NCBI RefSeq assembly: GCF_030272615.1
Contig: NC_081414.1
Location: 311,370,664-311,434,663 of the forward strand
Source of the DNA: Cryptomeria japonica
Taxonomy: Eukaryota > Streptophyta > Pinopsida > Cupressales > Cupressaceae
Length of the DNA stretch: 64,000 bases
Direction of reading: 5' to 3'
The notes under the pieces: model-generated
The model's database searches: none
Seen by the model: only the letters and a program-made list of their open reading frames with translations
What the model was told of the DNA's origin: nothing
Shown: in pieces, positions 10,190 to 21,600 of the stretch
Layout of the letters: every line of letters begins with the position of its first letter
How positions within the stretch are numbered: the stretch's first letter is position 1
Position numbers and translations under genes: made by a program

Positions 10190-12890
10190 TAACCTAGCCC
10201 TACTTCATGAGATTGTAGATTCTAATGAAATTTGGCATAGAAGATTAGGTCATTTAAACTTTCGTGCTTTATGTTCAATGAAAAATTAGTAATTGGTTTG
10301 TCTAAGTTAAAACAATACCATTCCGGTACATGTAAGGGGTGTGCCCTAGGCAAAAATACCAAGAGTTCCTTTTAGAATAGTTCTAGGAAAACGAACAATG
10401 TTTTGGAACTAGTTCATTCTGACCTATGTGGGCCAATGTCTGTACCATAATTAGGAGGGTTCCTTTATTAGGTAATATTCATTGATGACTTCTCCAGGAA
10501 GACATGGATCTACTTCCTTAAACGTAAAGAATCTAAAGAGATTCTCAAGAGATTTAAGGAATTCAAATCCCTCTCTGAAAACTCTTCTAGAAAGAAAATA
10601 AAAGTCCTAAGAACTAATAATGGGAGGGAATATACCTCAGACATCTTTAGGGAATTTTGTAAAGAAGCTGGGATTAAGAGGGAGTTCACTGTTCCTTACA
10701 AAGCCCAACAAAATGGGGTTGCTGAAAGGAAAAATAGAACCATTGTAGAAGTAGTCAAAGCCATGCTCCTTGATCAGAACTTAGAAACTCACCTTTGGGC
10801 AGAAGCCTCCAACACTGCTATTTACATTCAAAATAGATGTCCTCATTCCCACATTGAAGACAAAACTCCTGAAGAAGTCTTCATCGGGATAAAGCCATAT
10901 ATCACCCACTTTAGAATATTTGGCTGCCCTGTTTACTTTCACATACCTAAAGAGAAAAGGACAAAACTAGAACCCTTTGGAAGAAAATGAATCTTTGTTG
11001 GATATAGTGAAACCTCTAAAGCTTACATAATTTTTGTAACTGGACATAACAATATTGAACTTAGTAGAGATGTTATATTTGAAGAAGACATAGTCTTCAA
11101 AAGGGCTAAATACTCTATTAAGTCTGAAACCTATGCTCCATCTTCAAACCTAGAAGAAGATCCCACTCCTGAGATTCAGAGGGAGTGTTCAGAAGAAAAT
11201 GAAGTAGAGATTCCTCCACAAGAAATCTCTAATAAAAGACCTCTATGGGCTCACAAAATAATGGAGGATGCAAGGGACTTTGTAGCTCCTTCAGGGACTT
11301 TTAGAGAAAGTAAGAGGCCCCGAAGATTTTCTAGCTATGTAGCATTTATGAGTGATCTCTCCAAATCAAAACCCTCTAGTGTACCAGAAGCTCTTAAACA
11401 TCAAGTTTGGAAAAATGTAATGTCTGAAGAATATACTTCCATACTTAACAATGATGTGTGGGAAATTGTTCCTAGGCCAAAAGGGAAATCCGTTGTTTCA
11501 TCCAAGTGGCTGTTCAAAATCAAACGTATCACAGATGGTAGCATAAAGAAACACAAAGCCAAATTTGTTGCTCGTGGATTCTCACATAAATAAGGGATAG
11601 ACTATGATGAGACATTTGCTCCAGTTGCTAGGTACACCTTAGTCAGAGCAGTACTAGCCATTGCAGCAACCAAAGGTTAGAAAGTCCATTAGATGGATGT
11701 GAAAACTACCTTCTTGAATGGTAAAATTGAGGAGGAAGTCTACTTAGAAAAGCCATAAGGGTTTGAGATCCACAATATAGAAACACATCTGTGCAGATTA
11801 AAGAAAGCCCTATATGGTTTAAAACAGACTCCTAGGGCCTAGTATGAACTAATTGACAACTATTTTCAGGGATTGGGATTCTCAAAAAATGATGTAGATC
11901 CAAATCTATACTTCAAAAGGATCAAAGGTGATATGCTGATATTGATATTATATGTTGATGATCTTCTGATTACAGGGAAAAATCACCTTATTGAACAATG
12001 TAAGAAAGACCTTGAAAAGGAATTTGATATGAAGGATTTAGGCCTTCTACATTACTTTCTTGGATTGGAAGTTTGGCAAAACACTGAAAATATTGTGCTT
12101 AATCAAGGAAAATATGCCTTAGACATATTGAAGAGATTTGGTATGATGAACTGCAGACCCATGTCTTCTCCTATGGAAGCTAATCTTCACAAATTGAAGG
12201 AGGCAGCAACAGATTCCCCATTGATAGATCCCACTCTCTATAGATAGATGATTGGATCGTTAATGTACTTGGTCAATACTAGACCTGATATTTGTTATCC
12301 AGTAAATGCCTCGAGCTAGTTCATGTGTGAAACTAAGGAGATACACCTTATGGTTGTGAAACATATTATGAGATATCTTCAAAGTACTCTTAACTATGGA
12401 CTCAAGTATGAGAAAGTTGATTTGGATCTTCATGGGTTCACTGATTCAGATTGGGCTGGAAGTGTGACTGACAGGAAAAGCACCTCAGGATGCTGCTTCA
12501 ATTTGGGTTCAACCATGATATCTTGGATTAGCAGGAAGCAGTCTTCAGTAGCTCAGAGTTCTACAGAGGCCGAATATATCACAGCTTCCATGGCTGCACG
12601 AGAAGCTGTATGGCGTAGAAAACTACTTGTGGGATTATTCGGTGAGCCACTGAAGCCTACTATAATTCATTATGATAACAAGAGCTGTATAAAACTCTCC
12701 GTCAACCCTGCATTTCATGATAGATCCAAACACATAGATTCCTTACCACTATGTGAGAGACATAGTGGATAGGAATGTGATTCAGTTGCAGAATATCAGT
12801 ATAGGAAACCAGACAACAAACATACTGACCAAGCCTCTATCCAGAGTAAAAGTTGAACACTTCAGGAAAGGACTTGGTATGATTGAATTG
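10190..12890 (+). pseudogene. copia-2 pol: integrase, reverse transcriptase, RNase H
   Basis: The pre-integrase motif IWHRRLGHLNF opens near 10,238. Integrase core follows with VHSDLCGPM, IFIDDFSRKTWIYFL and NGVAERKNRTI, then FGCPVYFHIP. Reverse transcriptase is at about 11,390-12,250: VSSKWLFKIKR, AKFVARGFS, DETFAPVAR, the catalytic LYVDDLLITG near 11,950, and LGLLHYFLGLEV. RNase H is at about 12,330-12,770: TDSDWAGSVTDRKSTSG, SWISRKQSSVAQSSTEAEY and the H-x-R-S-K-H-I signature. At least nine in-frame stops interrupt it. Most sit where glutamine or tryptophan is conserved (TAG or TAA for CAG/CAA, TAG for TGG), consistent with C-to-T decay. Non-functional. Confidence 0.92.
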
Positions 12891-13420
12891 TAATTTGCTT
12901 TATAATCCGTACTAATATATAATATGTTTAATGTGTAAACTTTTTTTTGTCGTGTTATGACTTTATGGGATCCTCCCCTTGTGTCCATTTCTAAGAAGTG
13001 ACGACTTTTTAGATAATGAATACTTGTACTGAACATTACAAGGTGGTGATCTTGTAATGTTGATATCATGTTGACTTGATATCATCTTGACTCATGGATG
13101 TGCCATGATATGTTATGGTAGACATTTTGTGACATAATGTTAGTGCACATACCATAACTTGGATATAAGAATTCAATATTCTCAAATTATTTTATATCCA
13201 ATGTATTGCATGTTATGCGATGCTGATATCACGTTTTATGTGATATCTCTATATCATGAGATGATGTGATATATTTCTGTATCACATGTTATGTGATAAA
13301 TTATGTTACGAGCATATGTGACTTGATCATTTGTATTACGAAGTCATGTAATACATTCTATTATGAGAAATGTGATGTTATATAATTAGATGATTATTTA
13401 TCTTCCCTATCTAAGAGGGA
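12891..13420 (+). other. copia-2 3' untranslated region with TATCAC-type inverted motifs
   Basis: About 530 bases between RNase H and the 3' LTR. From about 13,055 to 13,385 it is made of repeated GATATC, TATCAC and GTGATA motifs, including TATCACATGTTATGTGATA at 13,277-13,295 with 8-base complementary arms. The segment ends in CTAAGAGGGA, the polypurine tract. Confidence 0.6.
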
Positions 13421-13421
13421 G
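13412..13421 (+). promoter_or_regulatory. copia-2 polypurine tract
   Basis: TAAGAGGGAG immediately precedes TGTTGAAAC, the start of the 3' LTR. Confidence 0.8.
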
Positions 13422-14080
13422 TGTTGAAACAATGTAGCTTCGGTAAGATAAATGATTGAATGAGAGATAAATGAAGTCTCTCATTCAATCATCTATCCTA
13501 TCGATAAATCTACATACTAATGGTAGACATCATAATCATCCTTATAAGCATCAAGATATGATCGTATTTGCTATGCAGTGATTTCATTTATATGCTATGA
13601 TTGTAATCGGTTCTGCATATCTATTCTAGTTGTCATATGACAACAATAATTAGTGTTGTCATATGATAACTACAATAGTTATCACCTTAACATATTTTTG
13701 CTCTTATACCGATTCATAATCGGGTTACATTGACCACCGATTACCACAAAATAGCATTAAGTATAAACCATTGGTGATCGGTTAATGATTAAATTGCATT
13801 AGAATCCAACCGATATATTATTGGATATAACGATAAGCAAACCACATTTAATCACAAACCATTTGGCATTTGTTATAAATCAGTTTTGACATTAACCGAT
13901 AGTTATCGATTTTCTCCATGAAGAGGCACCACCCTTGATCAAGACATGTCTTGATCAGACATGTCATGAGACATGTTTGGTCAAGGCATACCTTGATCTC
14001 AAGGCAATGCCTATATATGTGCCGTGAAGCATGCTGAAGATAATATTGAAATAAATAAATATTATCTACAACCACCTACA
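13422..14080 (+). repeat. copia-2 3' LTR
   Basis: Starts TGTTGAAACAATG after a polypurine tract and probably ends CCACCTACA at 14,080 (CTACA at 14,070 is an alternative). A TATA-like CTATATATG lies near 14,011. Near its start is a hairpin with perfect 16-base arms (13,447-13,497). Palindromic ACATGTC motifs cluster at about 13,940-13,975. No second copy of this LTR occurs in the window. Confidence 0.75.
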
Positions 14081-16021
14081 ACCAAATAAGTTTAAATTCA
14101 TGATCATAAATAACTAAGAGAGTACACATTAATGGCATTGAATATTGTTTAAGAAATTAAAGAAAGACAAAATCCTTAACATTCCAATTTTTGAACATAA
14201 ATTTGAATACTTTGACACAAAAGAAAAGCTTCCCAAAGTGTAGGGAGATCAATGTGAGACTCCAATGAATCTAGAGAAATAAGAGAGGAAGATAAATGTT
14301 CACAACACACCCTAATCACTCCCCTTCATAAGGAGAAACCAAAACAAAAAGATAACACCACCCTACAATGAGTTTACACACTCAAAACATAAGACTAGGA
14401 AAGTAAATCTAACATTCCAATGATATCATAATCAAATATTTATTAACATGTTAAGTTCATTTTATGCCCAAATAAATGATTCTGTAAGATTATTTTACCA
14501 TATCCAAAATGTTGGGAAATAAACAAGTTAAATTCCAAATATTGTGAAGATCAATCTCTATCCAACAAACCAATAAAACGATCAGATACGAGGCTTGAAC
14601 AATTAGAACATGAAAATTTGAAACTTATACGCAAGTCTGAATATTAGGCTGCCTTAATGTGGAAAACAATGCTTTAATCTTTCTTCTCAATGATGCCAAA
14701 AACAACCTACATATCATGCTTAATAATCCTATATTATGTTAACTTATAACAACAAAGAATAAATAATAACATCACCATAAGATAGCAATAATGATGGATA
14801 TATTAGCAACATTAAATGATCACATAACATAATATTTACGTGGAGAAACCCTTGTGGGGAAAAAATCCACCAAGAAGAGAGGACACACATGCATTATCAA
14901 CAATAAATGTGATTACAATACATTCAATTCCATTCTCCTCTTTGTTTCCAACATAACATCACATGTATACCTTTGAACAACCTCCTTATGCCTCCCACCC
15001 ATCCTTGTTCGTATAGAATAACTCTACATTCAACTGTTCCTCATGTTTTCTACATTCAAAGAGTTATATTTATAGAATGGCAAGAGCTCCAAAACCATCA
15101 ATAAAGGTTTACAATGAATAATCTTCATTCCAAACAACCACAACCCTTGGAATGCCTTCACAAAAGTTGAAATGGTATTAGTTTTGGCTCCAATACTCTC
15201 TCCTCTAACTTGGGTGCCCAATCTTGCAAGATAAACATTACATTAGATACAATAAATGATGGAATACTAAGAGACGTTTGTTGCCTCTTCTAAGCCCCCA
15301 CTTGGAGCAGACCAAAGGTCATTCACTTGTGCACTTCCTAATTCATTATTTATCCCATTCTAGGCATCTACATGTGGGGAAATCAATAATTGTGTTCACA
15401 ACCCACCTTTACTGTTGCTAGTGGAACCCATCACCCTTATGAATGTATTACAAACAATAGTGAGAATAAATGTTACAAATATATTTTTCCAATACACCCT
15501 AAGCGCCTTAGGACACTTTCAAAGGATGTTGGAATGATGTAATATGATTTAAAAGGTATATGACACCTTAATCCTAACACAGTAATTAAACATGATATAA
15601 AATGAAATTCATATTCTACAATAATATCAAAATGCAATAGAAGTAAAGATAATTGTGTCACCACTTATGTGGTTAGATTGCAATCCATCCAATAAGTGGT
15701 TCCAATATAAAAGATGCTATTACATACAAAGAAATGAACATATTGAATTATACATTTTATATTGTTATTATAAATAAAATAATAATAAGTAAATAAAACC
15801 TTTTCCAAATTTGAGCATTATCCTAGGTTTCTCTAATAGACCATCTAGTCTCTAGTGGAAGTTTCATGCTACCCAACCATGTGGTACTTGTAGGTTCACT
15901 CCAACTTGCTAAGGGATAGTCACATGGGAACAACACATGCTCATGCAAAATAAGAAGAGCATGGCTCTCACACATGCCTAAAAGTTTTAAAATACATCAC
16001 AAGTATGAACATATATAACTA
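14081..16021. repeat. Repeat R1 right segment and non-coding AT-rich sequence
   Basis: About 14,220-14,430 aligns with 40,975-41,165. The clearest block is CTTCATAAGGAGAAACCAAAAC against ATTCACAAGGAGAAACCAAAAT, ending in TAACATTCCAAT in both. The rest of the interval has no coding frame with a known motif. Near 14,815-14,870 it contains TTTACGTGGAGAAACCCTTGTGG; a counterpart on the opposite strand at about 50,960-51,000 (GTTTTCCCCACGTAAATCAC) suggests retrotransposon LTR or leader sequence. It ends at the left target duplication of LINE-3. Confidence 0.55.
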
Positions 16022-16043
16022 AGAGTCTTGACTAGTCACACCT
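16022..16043. repeat. LINE-3 target-site duplication, left copy
   Basis: AGAGTCTTGACTAGTCACAC plus CT, 22 bases in all, recurs at 24,787-24,808 with one difference (T to C at the eighth base). The right copy directly follows an A-rich tail, as expected of target-primed reverse transcription. Confidence 0.85.
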
Positions 16044-16059
16044 GTTAATGAGCCTATCC

Positions 16060-17200
16060 GAGTTGATTCGACCTCTACAAGTGCTATAGAAGAGTGGAAT
16101 AATCTGGATGATGGATGGGTCAAAATCAACTTTGATGGGGCATCGAAGGGAAAACTAGGTCCCTCCAGGGTTGGTTATGTAGCAAGAAATCAGACAAGAG
16201 ATATTATAGCTTTGGGGTGAAGAAGTTGCTGGAAGGAACAAATAATGAGACAAAGGCATGAGTGAATCTTTTGGCAATCAAAATAGACAAAAAATTAGGA
16301 ATACCCAGGTTGCATTTGGAATGGGATTCAATGATAATCATCAATGCAGTGATAAAAGGTGGGGCTCCTTCATGGTGATTAAATAAAGATATAAAAGTGA
16401 ATAGGATTTTGTTGAATTCTTTTAATGATTTTAAAATTTAGCATGTATTGAGGGGGGAAATAAAATAGCAGACACTTTACCCAAATTGGCAGTGTCATTA
16501 AACGATGGGCACTTGAATGAAATCTAGGATGATTTTAGAAATGTGAGCCTTGCCCTTTGAGAAGGGATGCATGCCATCAAATGTTGGTCTCTTTATGGAA
16601 AGTGATGGAGTATTAATGAGTCAGGTTGACAAGTTTATAAATGAAGAGGGGAGGTGGGAATGTCTTGCAGAGAGTGATATTTTTTGTGATAGGTGAGAAT
16701 AGAGAGGGGATGGGTGGCAAGGGTATGAGTAAAATGAAAGAAAACTTCACCCTCATTACCATCAAGAAACAATTATCATTTTAAGGCAAGGTGATAGAGA
16801 AGAGAATGTGGAGCTTATTCAAGTTTGAAGACCCCATTTTTCTGCAGATAATGGATATACTGCTTGGTGAGGAGTTTCTGAATGTAGAATACTGCTAGCA
16901 AAACAATATTGATATTGTTTCATTGGTTATGGCATGGGGACTGGAGATTGGCAAGAAGGAAGAGATGGAGTGGGTAATGAAAAAGTGTGTAAAAGAAGAA
17001 TGGCTATTTGATTTGAAGTCCTTGATGGCAATGAAGGAATCGAGTGTTGGGTTCCAAGCAAAAGGAGGGGATTGGATATGGATTAGGGAGCTCACTTCAA
17101 TCATACACCTGTTTATTCGATGGAGTGCCACAATGGATAGGGATGAACAATGTGTAGAGGCATACTTTAGATGGAAAGCCTTGAAATGGTGTTGAGATGA
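16060..17200 (+). pseudogene. LINE-3 ORF2 C-terminus: RNase H and extra C-terminal segment
   Basis: Near 16,110-16,150 the frame reads WVKINFDGASKG, the start of the plant LINE RNase H domain; the first catalytic aspartate is present. The rest is recognisable over several frames (ETKA, then LHLEWDSM where L-x-x-E-x-D-S-x is expected, then a HVLRGEIK-like segment) with frameshifts and stops. After RNase H, about 16,840-17,195 encodes a further segment: LLGEEFL, SLVMAWGLEIG, KKCVKEEWL and VGFQAKGGDWIWIREL. This matches the equivalent part of LINE-2 at 37,350-37,680. The function of that extra segment is unknown to me. Confidence 0.8.
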
Positions 17201-17446
17201 TGCAAAAGGATAACAAGATTGCCAAATTTGATCTGAGCGACTATTAGGTGAATGATCCTATGAAACCTGTTGTCCTCAATTTCAGCACGACCTAAATCAT
17301 GAGGCAACCCTATGAAACTTGTTCGTTTCATACCTCATGGGATCCGAGAGAGGCTAACTGACCTTGTTGATTAATTGATTTTTTCATTTCGTTTCGCGTC
17401 TTTTCATTTAGTCCTTTTTTGAGTTTTTAAGTTTTCTTCGTTTACT
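17201..17446. other. Junction between LINE-3 and the inserted unknown element
   Basis: LINE similarity fades at about 17,200. CCTATGAAAC[C/T]TGTT occurs at 17,259 and again at 17,309 as a short direct repeat. No LTR matching the LTR-like end at 23,480 begins here, so the left boundary of the inserted element is unresolved. Confidence 0.4.
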
Positions 17447-18524
17447 GACAGGTCGGGTTTTAAAACTTGACATGTCAATCAGTTGAGTCAACACATTGAA
17501 CTTTAGAGTCCGATGTGATAGTTGGCCTAACTGGCAGGTCGGGTTTTAAACTCCGACCTGTAGTTATGTTGAGCTAGCAGGTTGGGTTTTAAACCTTGAC
17601 TTGTCAACATGAGTTGCATTTATTTCAACTGGTGTTTATGTTTTAGTTAGTTATAAATGCTTTTTGGCATTTTGGGTTGTTGTTTTCTCCCGTCAAGGTG
17701 TTTTGGCTCTTCTTTTCCTCTCCTCGTGCATGTTCGGTGATTTGCAACTCGGATTTATCCTTTTTTCCATCATTCTCACACATGCTAGGTAGGGTTTTCT
17801 TCTTTTGTTTTTGTTTTGCGTCGGTTTTTTTTTTATGTTTGCTAGGCTTTCATGGTTTTCATTGGAGTTCCTTGTTTTGTTTTTGTTTCCTGTTAGTTGG
17901 AGGTATGTCGGGGTTTCAAACCCTGACATTCCTTCCTTTCCTGCTAAACCCTCTCTGTCGGGTTTCAAAATCCGAGGTTTGTTTTGCTTTTCCGTTTGTT
18001 TATCCTTGCCCTTTCGACTCTTACATGTCGGGATTCAAAACCCGACATGAGGATAGTTCTTCCCTCAATTTACATGTCAGGTTTTTAAGCCCTACATGTA
18101 AGTTAACCAATATGTGAAAATATTCTACTCACATGTCTGGGTTTGAAACCCAACATGTGAGGATGTAGTTTCTCCAAGTTACATGTCAATTTTCAAACCT
18201 TGACATGCAAGTCGGCCCATGTTCATAATCATAGTTGAAAAGTTGGGGTTTGAAACTCGACATGTGAGGATGTCATTTCCTCAATTCGCATGTCGAGTTT
18301 CAAACCTTGACATGTGAGTTTTATTTTGGCACTCACAACTGACAGGTTGGGGTTTGAAACCTGACCTCCGAGTTAGTTTTGTTTCACTAAAACGTCAAGT
18401 TTTAAACCCCGACCTGTTAGAAATTTATTTTTTCCTTTATGCTAGCATGTTGGGGTTTAAAACCCAACATGCCAGCATTTTGCCTTTGCAACTAGAAAGT
18501 TGGGTTTTAAACCCTGACCTGCCA
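17447..18524. repeat. Array of about 16 short imperfect palindromes
   Basis: Each unit is an inverted repeat of about 25-34 bases of the form CATGTCGGGTTT-n-AAACCCGACATG. Units begin near 17,447, 17,492 (degenerate), 17,533, 17,577, 17,905, 17,954, 18,023, 18,070, 18,129, 18,180, 18,239, 18,287, 18,341, 18,391, 18,441 and 18,496. From 17,905 onwards the spacing is quite regular at 48-69 bases. The best-paired unit, 18,441-18,476, has GCTAGCATGTTGGG facing a near-perfect complement around TTTAAA. The outer arms vary (CATGTC, CAGGTC, CAGGTT), often with matching changes in the partner arm. The spacers are unlike one another. The array lies just upstream of the unknown coding region at 18,661. 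Confidence 0.85.
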
Positions 18525-18660
18525 GTTTTAATGTTTTTCCCCTTTAGCCAGTTTTAACTAAGTTTTTCTTCCTGTTCGATTCTGGATTTCCATTTTGCTC
18601 TTCTGATGATGAATACTGATTATGGGCCTAACAAACATTTTCTTTGCAACATTTTTGCAA

Positions 18661-21600
18661 ATGTCCAAGCCATCTGTGAGCAAGTCGAAGGCCTCTCCCA
18701 GTCACACAAAACCATCACCTGACAAACCTGTGTACAAAAAGATGAAGTACAAGTATGATAAGTACTTGAATATGTTCTCTGAAATCTCAGTGGACTCCAA
18801 TGTGGCAGAGATCAGAAATACTGAAATTGGGCATGTGTATATGAAGGATTTTGAAAGCAGAAGCAAGAAGGCTTCATCTCATGTGAAAAATTTTATGAGG
18901 TCATAATTGCACAAGTATGCATCTTTTCCTATTGCAGCTCATGATCCAACATTTGTATTGGCTGTGGCAGAAAACTTCGACCCGAACACTCGTCAAGTGA
19001 AAGATGCTGACAAGAATGTGGTAATGACACTTGATAGTGTATTTTTCAACAGTCTTTTCAAAGGGTCTAAAGGAAGTTGAAGTTTCTGATATAAACATGG
19101 ATAGTGCACAAGCATATTATGATAAGCACACAAATAAGTGCAAGAAAACAATCAACACTTTGTTTTTATCTAATCCGTGTGACTCAAATGTCACCAGATG
19201 GCCTAAGTACTTTCATAGAAGTGATTTCAGTGAAGAGTACCATGACATGGTTCTAATGCTTGCACGAGTTAGAGGTTTGAGAGATTCCCACTACTTCCAG
19301 GAGTGGATGTGTTACTACATGAAGGTCATCAGAAAGGGAACAACCAAGATTGATTGGGGAGAGAAAATTAGTGATGCTCTCTGTATTCAGCTAAAGGAAG
19401 TCAAAACATCATTGAAATTTTATGACTTCATATCTTGTATATGCAACCGCCTCAATGAGGCAGTATCCAGGACTATCTACCAAAGGAGATAGGAGGTTGT
19501 TACCTGTTTGGGATTGTGTCGACTTGAATTTCATCATCATAATACTACCTGCAACATATTAGTTTCACAAAATACAAAGGAAATGCTACAGGAAATCCAA
19601 ACTCAACCAATGAAACTACATGAAATACATATAAAATAAAAACACTATTTTTACCTTCATGATTTATGTCTCATTGTGTCCTAACTCTCCACTGTTGCTG
19701 GTTGCAGATGGTGTGCTCTCAGACAAGCAGTGATAGCTTCCAAGATGGCATACGAAGAATGGATTGATAACTGATAGTTAACTAATGCCATGATATGCAA
19801 TGCTAAATGACTATGCTAAATGATTATGCTATTTGCTTCAAGATTAAAAACTCACAGATGCATAAGTTTTCACAAATGATTATCTTTGAAAACTCACTTG
19901 AAGACTAACTCTCTCTCAGCTCAAAGTCCTGATTTTATAGACCTTAAGAGGATAAGATGATGTGGCCTGGATCAATGGTCATGATCAGATCTATAGATTT
20001 GGATGGTTGTGAGTAAAGGTGAAGTTTGAGAGAAAGGGGGAAGGAGAAGACAAGTGTCACTCATCTCACCTTGAGTGGGTTGCTGACTGAGGGAATCTAG
20101 GGATGGTTGGAGAAAATTTAGGCATGAGAGGACAAGTGGACTCAAGTCCTTCCTAATATGTAGGGGGTGTTGGAGAGAATATAGAAGATGGTTATGAAAT
20201 ATGTGTACGTACACAATATTCATTGAATTTGGAGGTTGAAGATAAATGATGAATTAATATTTAAGAAATATTAATTTCCTTAGCCACATGATGGATGAGT
20301 TGGCAAAGGGAAGATGAAGTGGAGATGGAAGGTGAGTTGGAAAAGAAAGATTAAATAATTTAAGAAATTATTTAATATTTGAGACTATAGGATAGGAGAA
20401 TAACTATTAAATATTAGATATTTAATTGATTGAAGAAGATAATGAAATATTAGATATTTAATTAAGTTGGTTAGAGGAATAATTAAATATTAGATATTTA
20501 ATTATTTTAGAGGAATAGGATAGATGAATTAATTAACAAAATATTTTAATTAAATTAATTAATAGAAAGACACAAAAATGAATTAAATAAATTAACCTTT
20601 CCAAATTAACTATTTAATAGAAGAATAATTATTAAATAAATACAAAATATTTATTTAATCGCTCATAGCCAATTTTATGTGTATACAGGGGTTATTATGA
20701 TTTGTTAACCATCAATAATAAGGGATCTCATTTCCGAAGAGTCAATGATGCTTTCTTCGTAGTGTGGATATGTTTGTTCAACAAGAATCTACATAAGGAG
20801 ATAATTTTAGAAGCAACATATGACTTGGTGTCTTCTTTTGGTTGTGTGTTCTTACAATTTCTTACTTTTACATATATCCGCATTGGATGCTTCACAGGTG
20901 AACCATTCATGTTGCCTCGATATCCATCAGATAAGATTGTCCTCATGGAACTGTGTCGTCAATTGTTACATGTTCATGCCAGACAAGCTTCTGCTCACAA
21001 GACAAGTCTCAAATAGCCTGTCTATTGGCTGATACTCAGTGCTTACCATGCCCAAGGCCAAGAATATGGAGAATGAAATGTTATGGGTCACAATGAGGAG
21101 GTTCAAAGTTCAAGAGAACTTTGATTTTCGCACCATGAGAGGCAAAATCAAGAGATGTCATGTACATGTACATAGGCTTGAGGATGTTTGGGCAGATTGT
21201 AAAAGTGATGAAGATGTAAGAAGGATGGGCTATAGTCATCTTACATTAGAGCAAATAGAGAATTTGGACTTGGCTAAGATTCCTAATACTATGGAAGATA
21301 CAAATGATATAGTGGACCTTGTCTACTATGAGCGGAAAATTGCTGATACTCCCTTACCTTTAATTCAATGGTCAAAGAAAGAAAAAAAATCAATTTCAAA
21401 GAGATTTGCACCTATTATGGCTAATATAAACTAGTGGTTATTGAAAAAGGGAATCCAGATGAAATCACTTCCTGCTAGTTCCGGTGAAGAAGATAATGAT
21501 GGTCCAGTGGGGAAGACTTCAGAATTAAGAACCAAGAATAAAGAGGATGCTCAGGCACCTCCACCACCGGTTTCACTAGCAAAATCTAAGGGAAAGGCAT

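Larger units (their letters stand above)
10150..14080 (+). mobile_element. 5'-truncated Ty1-copia element (copia-2)
   Basis: Plus-strand copia element that begins abruptly in the gag/pre-integrase region and retains integrase, reverse transcriptase, RNase H, a polypurine tract and one 3' LTR. The 5' LTR, gag and protease are missing. It sits within repeat R1, whose parts flank it on both sides. No target duplication can be found because the left end is lost. Confidence 0.85.

Noticed and set aside
17677-18117. Phe/Ser-rich membrane-like protein
   Set aside because: The frame comes from T-rich sequence that overlaps the palindrome array; the hydrophobic residues reflect base composition.
17447-18524. 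CRISPR array
   Set aside because: Repeats are imperfect palindromes that vary between units, the setting is plant nuclear retrotransposon sequence, and no cas genes exist.
19498-20687. Intron of the unknown gene
   Set aside because: GTATACAG at the right end looks like a splice acceptor, but no good donor keeps the frame, and TG...CA ends with near-matching 5-base flanks favour an LTR.
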